From Candidatus Bathyarchaeota archaeon (lineage in GTDB: Archaea > Thermoproteota > Bathyarchaeia > TCS64), in assembly GCA_016867505.1 (NCBI GenBank), contig VGJH01000036.1, forward strand, positions 1 through 8,782: a DNA stretch of 8,782 nt. Direction: 5' to 3'. How positions within the stretch are numbered: the first letter of the stretch is position 1; each line of letters opens with the position of its first letter. Position numbers and translations under genes: made by a program. Shown here in pieces: positions 1 through 5,852 of the stretch. The notes under the pieces were generated by a model. That model had not been told where the DNA came from. It saw nothing but the letters and a program-made list of their open reading frames with translations, and did no database searches.

Positions 1-1
1 A

Positions 2-328
2 GAGATAGACGATATAGCAATATACAGCGTTTTAGGCAAAATTAGTCCCCAAAGGGTAAAAGAAATGATTAACCTAGGAATTAAAGGACAATTTCTTGAA
101 GCAAGAGAAATTCTCAGAGGGCTACTAGTTGATGAGGGATTAGCTGCTGACGACCTAATCAGGATGATATATTCCGAATTAATGAGGCTTAATATGCCAG
201 AAAAATGGAAAATTCGCATAAGTGATGCTGTTGGAGAGGTAGATTATCGGTTAACTCAAGGTTCTCGTTCAGAGATTCAACTTAGTACATTGATAGCTAA
301 ATTAGCATTGGCAGCTGATGAAAAGTGA
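2..328 (+). CDS. rfcS: Replication factor C small subunit, C-terminal part (5' end outside window)
   Basis: This is the last 108 residues of the archaeal clamp-loader small subunit. With the large subunit it forms the ATP-dependent complex that opens the PCNA ring and loads it at primer-template junctions. The reading frame is open from base 2. It enters as EIDDIAIYSVLGKISP, the start of the collar domain, and continues through a helical region to GEVDYRLTQGSRSEIQL, the conserved end of archaeal RFC small subunits. The AAA+ ATPase part lies upstream of the window; the family is usually about 320 residues, so roughly a third is visible. The stop (TGA, 326-328) overlaps the GTG start of rfcL in a GTGA junction, which suggests translational coupling. 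What is visible contains no lesion. Confidence 0.93.
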   Translation, partial: EIDDIAIYSVLGKISPQRVKEMINLGIKGQFLEAREILRGLLVDEGLAADDLIRMIYSELMRLNMPEKWKIRISDAVGEVDYRLTQGSRSEIQLSTLIAKLALAADEK

Positions 329-1749
329 GTGTTGAACAGCTACCTTGGGCGGTTAAATATAAACCGAAAACAACCGCAGAGATAGCTGACAATAAAGATG
401 CAATTTTTGAATTATCTAGATGGTTAAAATCATGGGAGAAAGGCATCCCAGATAAAAAAGCAGTATTTCTTCAAGGTCCACCAGGAATAGGTAAAACAAT
501 GAGCATCCAAGTCCTTGCAGATGAAATGGGTTTCGATATGTTAGAAGTCAATGCAAGTGATTATAGAACACGAACAAGACTTGAGGACCTTATTGGTAGG
601 GCAGCTACCCAAAATATCACAATTTTTGGTAAACGTCGTTTAATAGTTTTTGATGAGATGGAAGGGATAAGTGGACATGAGGATCAGGGCGGAATATCAG
701 CAATTGTTGATATAATCAAAAAAACAAGAAACCCTATAGTACTTATTGCATCAACAATAAGTGAAGAAAATGAAGATAAATTCAGACCATTAAGGGAATT
801 AGTAATTATCATCGATTATAAACCGGTACCAACTTTAGAGGTTTATAAAAAACTTGAGGAAATCACTAAACATCTGGAAATAAAAACTACACCAGAAATT
901 TTAGAAGCTTTAGCAATTCATTCAGAAGGTGACCTCAGATCAGCAATAAATGATTTAGAAGCTATCTCACGTGGAAAAAAAAGTCTAAACATCTCAGACA
1001 TTAATAATTTAAGTAATAGAGATAGGCAAGAGTACACGCCAATATTAATCAATAACTTGTTTGCAGCAAGAACCATACAAGAAGCAAGGAAAATAATTAA
1101 TCAAGCCCATATTAATTACGAAGACTTGTTTGAATGGATATACGAAAACATTCCACTCTTTTTAGATAATAAAGAAGACCTCTATAATGGATTATTAGCC
1201 TTAGCGAGGGCAGACATTTATGAAAGCAGAGCGCGTAAAGCAAACTATAGGTTACAAAAATACATGTACAACATGATGACTGGAGGAGTTGCACTAGCAA
1301 AAACGAGATCTGAAGGGAATGGATTGAAAAAGCAAATCATAAACATCGCGTTAAAACATGGGTTTACACAAAATTCATTCATATTCAATGAGACTGCAAC
1401 AGGATTAATAATCAAACCAACAAAATATCTAGGTGATGAGTGGAGAAAACTTAATGAGGCTTTTAGAAGTCAGGGAGCAATTTATGTAAGAGGAACAGGA
1501 AGCTGGTCAATACCATACATACGTTCACCACAAATCAAATGGCGATACATAAGAACCTATCAAAGCAGAATGAAATTAAAATCGGTAGCAATTAAAGTAG
1601 CATCTAAATGCCACACATCAATCCAAGAAGCCATAACAAACATAATTCCATTACTTCACATAATAATGAAAGGAGAGAAAGAAAAAACAAGCACAATATC
1701 CGCATGGCTTGACTTGGATGATGCTGAGATTGACTGGTTAAAAAATTAA
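325..1749 (+). CDS. rfcL: Replication factor C large subunit (clamp loader)
   Basis: Large subunit of the archaeal RFC clamp loader, 474 residues. In order: a WAVKYKPKT motif (8-16, RFC box II type); Walker A GPPGIGKT (51-58); Walker B LIVFDE (106-111); a sensor-1 region PIVLIAST (137-144), where the usual TAND is replaced; sensor 2 GDLRSAINDLE (202-212); then the helical collar with GGVALAK (320-326) and CHTS (429-432). The GTG start lies inside the rfcS stop region (4-base overlap), has no clear Shine-Dalgarno sequence and sits just before the conserved N-terminal motif, so translational coupling is likely. Two oddities: about 80 residues separate GVALAK from KWRYIR where I expect 20-25, and the protein ends right after the collar (AEIDWLKN), without the Lys-rich tail and PCNA-interacting (PIP) box of many archaeal homologues. 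The identification is firm; the insert is my reading by eye. Confidence 0.95.
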   Translation: MSVEQLPWAVKYKPKTTAEIADNKDAIFELSRWLKSWEKGIPDKKAVFLQGPPGIGKTMSIQVLADEMGFDMLEVNASDYRTRTRLEDLIGRAATQNITIFGKRRLIVFDEMEGISGHEDQGGISAIVDIIKKTRNPIVLIASTISEENEDKFRPLRELVIIIDYKPVPTLEVYKKLEEITKHLEIKTTPEILEALAIHSEGDLRSAINDLEAISRGKKSLNISDINNLSNRDRQEYTPILINNLFAARTIQEARKIINQAHINYEDLFEWIYENIPLFLDNKEDLYNGLLALARADIYESRARKANYRLQKYMYNMMTGGVALAKTRSEGNGLKKQIINIALKHGFTQNSFIFNETATGLIIKPTKYLGDEWRKLNEAFRSQGAIYVRGTGSWSIPYIRSPQIKWRYIRTYQSRMKLKSVAIKVASKCHTSIQEAITNIIPLLHIIMKGEKEKTSTISAWLDLDDAEIDWLKN

Positions 1750-1775
1750 TCCATTGTTGTTATAAATTAACCAGC

Positions 1776-1783
1776 TTTAAAAA
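1776..1783 (+). promoter_or_regulatory. Candidate TATA box for truD (leaderless)
   Basis: TTTAAAAA is centred about 26 bases before the truD ATG at 1806, the spacing expected when transcription starts at or near the start codon. The bases before the ATG (ctcccta) contain no Shine-Dalgarno sequence, which fits a leaderless message. A second candidate, TATAAATT at 1761-1768, would give a leader of about 15 bases. There is no obvious oligo-T terminator between rfcL and this site, so read-through from the RFC genes is also possible. Confidence 0.5.
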
Positions 1784-1805
1784 GTACAAAAATAGTATCT
1801 CCCTA

Positions 1806-2909
1806 ATGCTCCCAAAACCAGTTATTGATACACGACTACCATATATTACAGAAAAAATCCCAGGAATTGGAGGATCAATAAAAATTGAGCCAGAATACTT
1901 TCAAGTCACTGAAATACCTTCATATCAACCAATAGGACATGGAGATCATATTTACATTAATTTAACAAAAAGAATGAAAACAACAAGAGAAATTCAAATT
2001 AAATTATCTCAAATACTGAACATTAAAATTGAAGATATTGGACACGCAGGTTTAAAGGATAAATTTGCTGTCACTACACAAACATTTAGCATATTAAATA
2101 AAAATAAAATGGAACCAAAGGACATTATTGAAATAATATCCGAGGGACTGGAAGAAAAAATCAATTGGTGGAATCTACACCCTAAAAAACTTAGGTCTGG
2201 CCATTTGAAGGGTAATAGTTTCAAAATAATGATCACCAATATTGACATAAACCAAGATGAAATACAGAAAAGAATCGATGCAATCATTGAAAAAATTAAT
2301 TATGAGGGTATCCCCAATTTTTATGGCACCCAAAGAATCGGTAGCAGAGGAAATAATGCATTAAAAGGTTATGAAATTATTAAAGGAAAATATTTTGAGA
2401 AAAATAGATGGCTAAAACGCTACTTAGTTTCCAGTTATTTAAGCTATTTATGCAACCAATATCTTACTGAAAGGATGAAGAGGGGATTATTTAGTAAAAT
2501 TATTAATGGTGATATAGCAAAAAAACATGAAACAGGTGGCATCTTCTGGGTTGACGACATACTAGTCGATCAAATGAGATTTGATGCTAAAGAAATCAGC
2601 TTCACTTCGCCAATTTATGGTTATAAAATGTTAGAGGTAAAAAACGATGCAAAAATATTAGAAGATGATATTTTAGGGCACTCAGGAATTACTAAAGAGG
2701 AGCTCAGAAAGTCACAGATAATTGGTACAAGAAGACTTGGACGGTTATTACCTAAAATTAAGGCAATTTTCGTATCTGAGGGACTGCAATTAAACTTTGA
2801 TTTGCCATCTGGATCATATGCTACAGTAATTTTAAGAGAATTTATGAAAAATGATGAAAAGTCAGAGTTTATTGAGGAAGATAGTGATTTAGATGATGAT
2901 GAAAATTAG
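1806..2909 (+). CDS. truD: tRNA pseudouridine synthase TruD
   Basis: TruD-family pseudouridine synthase, 367 residues. It isomerises a uridine of tRNA, U13 in the bacterial enzyme and the related position in archaeal/Pus7 enzymes. The N-terminal motif GIGGSIKIEPEYFQVTEIP (20-38) is typical of the family. The catalytic aspartate is D85 in HAGLKDKFAVTTQ (80-92). Other signatures are HLKGNSFKI (133-141), NFYGTQRIGSRG (171-182) and the C-terminal PSGSYATVILREF (334-346). At 367 residues it is somewhat short for archaeal TruD, mostly in the insertion domain between the FYG motif and the C-terminal motif. A strongly acidic tail (about 349-367, ending EEDSDLDDDEN) follows the last conserved motif. 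The ATG at 1806 places the conserved N-terminus correctly. It has its own TATA-like box and converges on endA with a 32-base gap. Confidence 0.95.
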   Translation: MLPKPVIDTRLPYITEKIPGIGGSIKIEPEYFQVTEIPSYQPIGHGDHIYINLTKRMKTTREIQIKLSQILNIKIEDIGHAGLKDKFAVTTQTFSILNKNKMEPKDIIEIISEGLEEKINWWNLHPKKLRSGHLKGNSFKIMITNIDINQDEIQKRIDAIIEKINYEGIPNFYGTQRIGSRGNNALKGYEIIKGKYFEKNRWLKRYLVSSYLSYLCNQYLTERMKRGLFSKIINGDIAKKHETGGIFWVDDILVDQMRFDAKEISFTSPIYGYKMLEVKNDAKILEDDILGHSGITKEELRKSQIIGTRRLGRLLPKIKAIFVSEGLQLNFDLPSGSYATVILREFMKNDEKSEFIEEDSDLDDDEN

Positions 2910-2941
2910 TGAATCAATAAAAGGTTAAATTATAAAGAAAT

Positions 2942-3496
2942 TTATGCGCGCCACCATTTGAATTCTAAATATTTAATCTGTTCTTTATCAATTACAGCAA
3001 TAATGAAGGTTTTTCGAACTGTTGTAGCTAGTCTTCCTGCTTTAACTATCTCTGCAGCTGATAATTTCTCTGAACCATCTTTTACCTGAATAATAAATGG
3101 CGCATGATCTATACCCGGACCCTTATTATAGACTGCAAAATCACATCCATATTTTATTCCTGGCGTCACAATGAAATTTTTCTCTCTTAAATCTTTATAG
3201 ATTTTATATTTTGATTCAAAATTATCAAGAGTTAATTTAGTCTTTTTAATTAAAGAGCTTAAACTAATATTTTTTTTCTTTTCTCCAGACAATACCCTTA
3301 TTCTATCTTTTTCTAAAAGGTATACTCCCTCAATAGGATCAAGGATTAAAGGTTCATCAAAATCCTCTTTAGGTCTAGCATTTCCTAGGGGTTTTCCATA
3401 AAAGCCCTCTAAATATAATTTTCTAGAGTCTTTTATTGACCAAACGATTAAACGTGTATCTTTTAGTAATTCAACATCGATTATTGATTTCTCCAA
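2942..3496 (-). CDS. endA: tRNA-splicing endonuclease EndA
   Basis: Archaeal tRNA intron endonuclease, 184 residues, which cuts introns out of pre-tRNA at bulge-helix-bulge sites. The N-terminal domain has the family pattern DSRKLYLEGFYGKPLG (23-38). The C-terminal catalytic domain starts at GIKYGCDFAVY and contains the catalytic triad by motif: Y123 in FAVY, H131 in DHAPF and K162 in VRK, after the conserved helix IVKAGRLATTVRK (150-162). One catalytic domain of about 180 residues fits a subunit of a tetramer; whether homotetramer or paired with a non-catalytic partner cannot be judged here. The loop between Tyr and His reads NKGPGID. The start must be TTG at 3496: an in-frame stop lies two codons upstream (3503-3505), there is no ATG or GTG that would keep the N-terminal strand, and the gene begins 10 bases after the DUF47 stop, suggesting co-transcription. 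Confidence 0.93.
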   Translation of the reverse strand: MEKSIIDVELLKDTRLIVWSIKDSRKLYLEGFYGKPLGNARPKEDFDEPLILDPIEGVYLLEKDRIRVLSGEKKKNISLSSLIKKTKLTLDNFESKYKIYKDLREKNFIVTPGIKYGCDFAVYNKGPGIDHAPFIIQVKDGSEKLSAAEIVKAGRLATTVRKTFIIAVIDKEQIKYLEFKWWRA

Positions 3497-3506
3497 GAGA
3501 GTTCAA

Positions 3507-4160
3507 CTACAATGCAATAATTCTAACAAGATCTGAAGCATCTTTTACCTTATTTACTAGTTCATCAAGTTTCTTCGCTATTTCTCTTAAAAGTAATATT
3601 CTAATAAACTCATTAGAACTCATTAAAATATCTAAATCAAGTTGAATAAATAACACATCTACTTTTCGTTCAATTTCATCAATCTCTTTCGAAAAACCAA
3701 TAGCTTTCTCACTGTTATAACCTAAACTCATTATTCCATCACGAAGTTTTAATTGTGAATCAAAACTTAAATCAGCCATTCTGATTAAATCATTAACAAT
3801 TTTTTCATCTGGTACCCAATTACGAGTTTTAACTTCGTTAAGTAAAACGGATATTCCCTCAATAAGATCCAACATATCAGTAAAACAACTTACTAATCTC
3901 AGAAAGTCGTCTCGGCTAATTAAAATGCCACCAATTTCATTTAACTCATGAATTAAAGTATTACGTAAAGTTGTAGTTTCTAATAATATTTTACGAATTT
4001 CTTCAATCTGAGGTGCTCCTGCTTTAGGATCATCTTTTATTAAAGAGTCAAAAATTACTAACGATTTTCGGTATGATTCAACCACAAGTCTAGCATTATC
4101 TTGACAAAGCATCAGAAGTTTACGCATTGTTCTATCTTCACTTTCAATTGGAAAAACCAT
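3507..4160 (-). CDS. DUF47/PhoU-like protein
   Basis: All-helical protein of 217 residues that I assign to the DUF47 family, distant relatives of PhoU. Visible signs are a four-to-six-helix layout without membrane segments, a motif DDFLRLVSCFTDMLDLIEGI near 104-123 (the metal-binding-like helix of the family), KEIDEIERKVDVL near 160, and the final helix REIAKKLDELVNKVKDASD, which matches the usual ending with repeated acidic positions. Family members often sit beside a PiT-type phosphate transporter and are thought to regulate phosphate uptake; no transporter is present here, so the role is open. The ATG at 4160 follows GGTG (4166-4169) at a 5-base spacing, a weak Shine-Dalgarno match. It is the first gene of a pair with endA. 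Confidence 0.78.
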   Translation of the reverse strand: MVFPIESEDRTMRKLLMLCQDNARLVVESYRKSLVIFDSLIKDDPKAGAPQIEEIRKILLETTTLRNTLIHELNEIGGILISRDDFLRLVSCFTDMLDLIEGISVLLNEVKTRNWVPDEKIVNDLIRMADLSFDSQLKLRDGIMSLGYNSEKAIGFSKEIDEIERKVDVLFIQLDLDILMSSNEFIRILLLREIAKKLDELVNKVKDASDLVRIIAL

Positions 4161-4200
4161 GTAAGCACCAGCAGAGACAGATATACTATTTTCTCAGTCC

Positions 4201-4207
4201 TTTTAAA
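4201..4207 (-). promoter_or_regulatory. Candidate TATA box for the DUF47-endA unit
   Basis: On the minus strand the sequence GTTTAAAAGG lies about 43 bases before the DUF47 ATG. It would place transcription start near 4178 and give a leader of under 20 bases carrying the GGTG match. This is the best TATA-like match in the gap, but the whole region is A/T-rich. Confidence 0.4.
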
Positions 4208-4215
4208 CATATTAT

Positions 4216-4228
4216 AAAAAATAAAAAA
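4216..4228 (-). terminator. Oligo-T tracts, second terminator candidate after the zinc-ribbon gene
   Basis: Read on the minus strand this is T6-A-T6, about 55 bases after the zinc-ribbon stop and just before the promoter of the DUF47 gene. Archaeal termination depends on oligo-T runs rather than hairpins, so it could act as a back-up terminator insulating the next unit. Confidence 0.4.
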
Positions 4229-4253
4229 TTTTTAATTTATGGATTAGATTTGT

Positions 4254-4261
4254 AAAAAAAA
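4254..4261 (-). terminator. Oligo-T terminator after the zinc-ribbon gene
   Basis: A run of eight T on the minus strand begins 22 bases past the TAA stop of the zinc-ribbon gene. It is among the longest T runs on that strand in an intergenic position, and it fits intrinsic archaeal termination. Confidence 0.5.
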
Positions 4262-4283
4262 TTTTGAGAAAATTGGATAAATC

Positions 4284-4505
4284 TTATTTTTTCTTCTTAG
4301 ACTTTTCACTCAACCACCAATCAAGATAATCATCATGTCGTTGACGAGTTTTTTCTACATCGGTGAGATTTCGTGAGAACTTTTTATCCATCGCGTTTTC
4401 CAATTCAGCTTCATTAAATGTAACCCCGCAACTTTGGCAACTATACTGTTTAAGTTTACGATCCCAATTCAGTTTTCCACCACAGTCTGGGCAATATGGA
4501 GACAC
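4284..4505 (-). CDS. Small zinc-ribbon protein
   Basis: A 73-residue protein with one zinc ribbon: CPDC (C5, C8) and CQSC (C23, C26) separated by 14 residues that include GGKLNWDRKLKQY, a two-knuckle ribbon of TFIIB type. After it come a charged helix, the motif DYLDWWLSEK and a lysine-rich end (KSKKKK), which suggests nucleic-acid or ribosome contact. It resembles small conserved archaeal zinc-ribbon proteins ending in a YLxWWLS-like motif, from memory; their function is not known to me. I chose the GTG at 4505 because GAGGGTG (4512-4518) lies 6 bases before it as a good Shine-Dalgarno match. A longer frame from TTG at 4520 (78 residues) would put that sequence inside the gene and has no ribosome site of its own. 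It is divergent from the sulfur-carrier gene. Confidence 0.82.
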   Translation of the reverse strand: MSPYCPDCGGKLNWDRKLKQYSCQSCGVTFNEAELENAMDKKFSRNLTDVEKTRQRHDDYLDWWLSEKSKKKK

Positions 4506-4511
4506 ACATTT

Positions 4512-4518
4512 CACCCTC
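4512..4518 (-). promoter_or_regulatory. Shine-Dalgarno sequence that sets the zinc-ribbon start
   Basis: GAGGGTG on the minus strand is close to the archaeal GGAGGTGA consensus and lies 6 bases before GTG at 4505. It favours that codon over the upstream TTG at 4520. Confidence 0.5.
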
Positions 4519-4536
4519 AAAGCCAGTAAGGGCTTT
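4519..4536 (-). repeat. Small inverted repeat abutting the zinc-ribbon ribosome site
   Basis: AAAGCC and GGCTTT form a perfect 6-bp stem around a 6-base loop. In the minus-strand message the hairpin would end directly before the GAGGGTG ribosome site. It could influence initiation or be an operator-like half-site pair in the divergent promoter region. At this size chance is also possible. Confidence 0.35.
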
Positions 4537-4592
4537 TACCCGATGATATTCTACAATCTACATCTTAAACCTTATCAGATATTTCAGATTGA

Positions 4593-4600
4593 TTTATAGT
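4593..4600 (+). promoter_or_regulatory. TATA box for the sulfur-carrier/thiolase unit
   Basis: TTTATAGT is centred about 27 bases before the ATG at 4624, the spacing expected for a leaderless archaeal transcript. The only Shine-Dalgarno-like bases (GTGAT, 4616-4620) sit too close to the start to be convincing. Confidence 0.55.
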
Positions 4601-4623
4601 ATACCAAATTAATTAGTGATGTC

Positions 4624-4893
4624 ATGGATATTGAAATAAAATTATTTGGTTCAATTAATAGAATTGCTGGAACAAAAAATTTTATTTTTACATTAAATGA
4701 AGGATCAAAAATTATAGATTTAATAAATATGTTAATTCAGAAAGCCCCTAAACTGAAGAATGAGTTAATTGACCCTATACCAAAAGTATTGTTTATTTTA
4801 AATGGTGTTGAAATTAAGAATTTGAATGGTTTTGAAACTAAAATAATTGGCGATTCAGAGTTAATCCTATTATCTTTTACTCATGGTGGCTGA
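4624..4893 (+). CDS. MoaD/ThiS/SAMP-like ubiquitin-fold sulfur carrier
   Basis: An 89-residue beta-grasp protein ending in Gly-Gly (THGG, 86-89), the mark of carriers activated at the C-terminus as adenylate and then thiocarboxylate. The opening IEIKLFGSINRIAG (3-16) matches the first strand and helix of MoaD-type proteins. VLFILNGVEI (55-64) is the central NG strand-turn, and IIGDSELILLSFTHGG is the family's final strand and tail. The next gene, 38 bases downstream on the same strand, is a tRNA thiolase, so the most likely job is delivering sulfur to it, as Urm1, SAMP2 or TtuB do; a role in molybdopterin synthesis or protein tagging is possible instead. No E1-like activating enzyme (UbaA/MoeB) or MoaE is in the window. 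The message is probably leaderless. Confidence 0.85.
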   Translation: MDIEIKLFGSINRIAGTKNFIFTLNEGSKIIDLINMLIQKAPKLKNELIDPIPKVLFILNGVEIKNLNGFETKIIGDSELILLSFTHGG

Positions 4894-4896
4894 GAG

Positions 4897-4906
4897 ATTT
4901 TTAAGT
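4897..4906 (+). promoter_or_regulatory. Possible internal TATA-like box before the thiolase gene
   Basis: ATTTTTAAGT-like sequence is centred about 30 bases before the thiolase ATG at 4932, and no Shine-Dalgarno sequence is seen in the 38-base gap. It could give the thiolase its own leaderless message in addition to read-through from the carrier gene. Confidence 0.3.
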
Positions 4907-4931
4907 ATGGCAGAGATAACTTTCAATTAAT

Positions 4932-5852
4932 ATGCAGACATCAACATGCACAAAGTGTCACAATAAATACTCAATCTATTATAGACCATATAGTGGTGAA
5001 AGATTATGTTCACAATGTTTTCAAATTAGTCTTAAAGAAAGAGTTCAAAAAACAATTAATAATTATCACATGCTCGAACACAAGGATAGAATTGCTGTTG
5101 GTATAAGTGGCGGAAAAGATAGTTTAACTCTATTACATCTTCTTAACCAAATAGAGGATCAGACTCATGGTTCAGAAATAATAGCTATTACAGTTGATGA
5201 AGGAATAGTGAATTACAGGGATGAAGCAATACTAATTGTTGAAAAAACATGTAAAAACCTTGACATAGAATTGGTAAAAATAAAATTTAATGATTTATTT
5301 AACCTAACTATTGATGAATTTAATTTAAAAAATAGAACACTATCAATTTGTAGTTATTGTGGTGTATTGAGACGAAGAGCCTTAAATGAAGGCGCAAAAA
5401 AAGTTTCAGCGGATAAGCTCGCAACAGGTCATACACTTGACGATATGGCTCAAACAGCACTCCTCAATTTGTTAAGAGGTGATATAACAAAAATGCAGTC
5501 ATTATATCCGGGAGGTATTAAACAGAAAGGATTTGTACAAAGAATAAAACCAATATGTGAGATACCAGAAAAAGAGACAACATTTTATGCATTCCTAGAA
5601 AAATTTGATTTTCAAAGTTATCAATGTCCATACTCAGAGGAAGCAATGAGAAATGATACAAGAACTTGGTTGTTAGAAATGGAAGAAAAAAGACCAGGTA
5701 TCATGTTCACTTGTTTCCATACAGCACTAAAATTGATCCCTAATAAAATAGATAAAAACCAATTAATATGTGATAAATGTGGTGAACCATCATCAAGTAA
5801 ATTTTGTAGAGTATGCCAAATGCTTGACGATTATAATAAAATCAATTTTTAA
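4932..5852 (+). CDS. ncsA: tRNA 2-thiouridine synthase, NcsA/Ctu1/TtuA type
   Basis: ATP-dependent tRNA thiolase of 306 residues in the TtcA/TtuA/Ncs6 family, which adenylates a tRNA uridine and replaces its 2-oxygen with sulfur. Domains: an N-terminal zinc finger (C6, C9, C26, C29); the PP-loop SGGKDS (59-64) after IAVGI; CSYC (C140, C143) and QCPYS (C232), the three cysteines that in studied homologues hold a 4Fe-4S cluster; ATGHTLDDMAQT (164-175); and a C-terminal zinc finger (C280, C283, C292, C295). All key residues are present and the length is normal. It follows a ubiquitin-fold carrier, its expected sulfur donor partner. Whether the target is U34 (NcsA/Ctu1) or U54 (TtuA) cannot be decided by eye, so the symbol is provisional. 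Its last 11 bases overlap the convergent gene at 5842. Confidence 0.93.
   Translation: MQTSTCTKCHNKYSIYYRPYSGERLCSQCFQISLKERVQKTINNYHMLEHKDRIAVGISGGKDSLTLLHLLNQIEDQTHGSEIIAITVDEGIVNYRDEAILIVEKTCKNLDIELVKIKFNDLFNLTIDEFNLKNRTLSICSYCGVLRRRALNEGAKKVSADKLATGHTLDDMAQTALLNLLRGDITKMQSLYPGGIKQKGFVQRIKPICEIPEKETTFYAFLEKFDFQSYQCPYSEEAMRNDTRTWLLEMEEKRPGIMFTCFHTALKLIPNKIDKNQLICDKCGEPSSSKFCRVCQMLDDYNKINF

Noticed and set aside
1112..1300. Open frame opposite rfcL
   Set aside because: Antisense to a conserved part of rfcL, with no ribosome site and a composition typical of a shadow frame.
2009..2287. Open frame opposite truD coding for a hydrophobic 92-residue protein
   Set aside because: It lies wholly antisense to the conserved catalytic region of truD. 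Its hydrophobic look is what the reverse complement of A-rich lysine and isoleucine codons gives.
2910..2941. Terminator between truD and endA
   Set aside because: The 32-base convergent gap has no T run of useful length on either strand and no stable stem that I can see.
3436..3645. Plus-strand frame across the endA-DUF47 junction
   Set aside because: Antisense to both genes, with low-complexity Ser/Leu content and no support.
4363..4599. Plus-strand frame over the zinc-ribbon gene and the divergent promoter
   Set aside because: It covers the zinc-ribbon gene in reverse and continues through promoter sequence. The minus-strand reading has the paired CxxC motifs.
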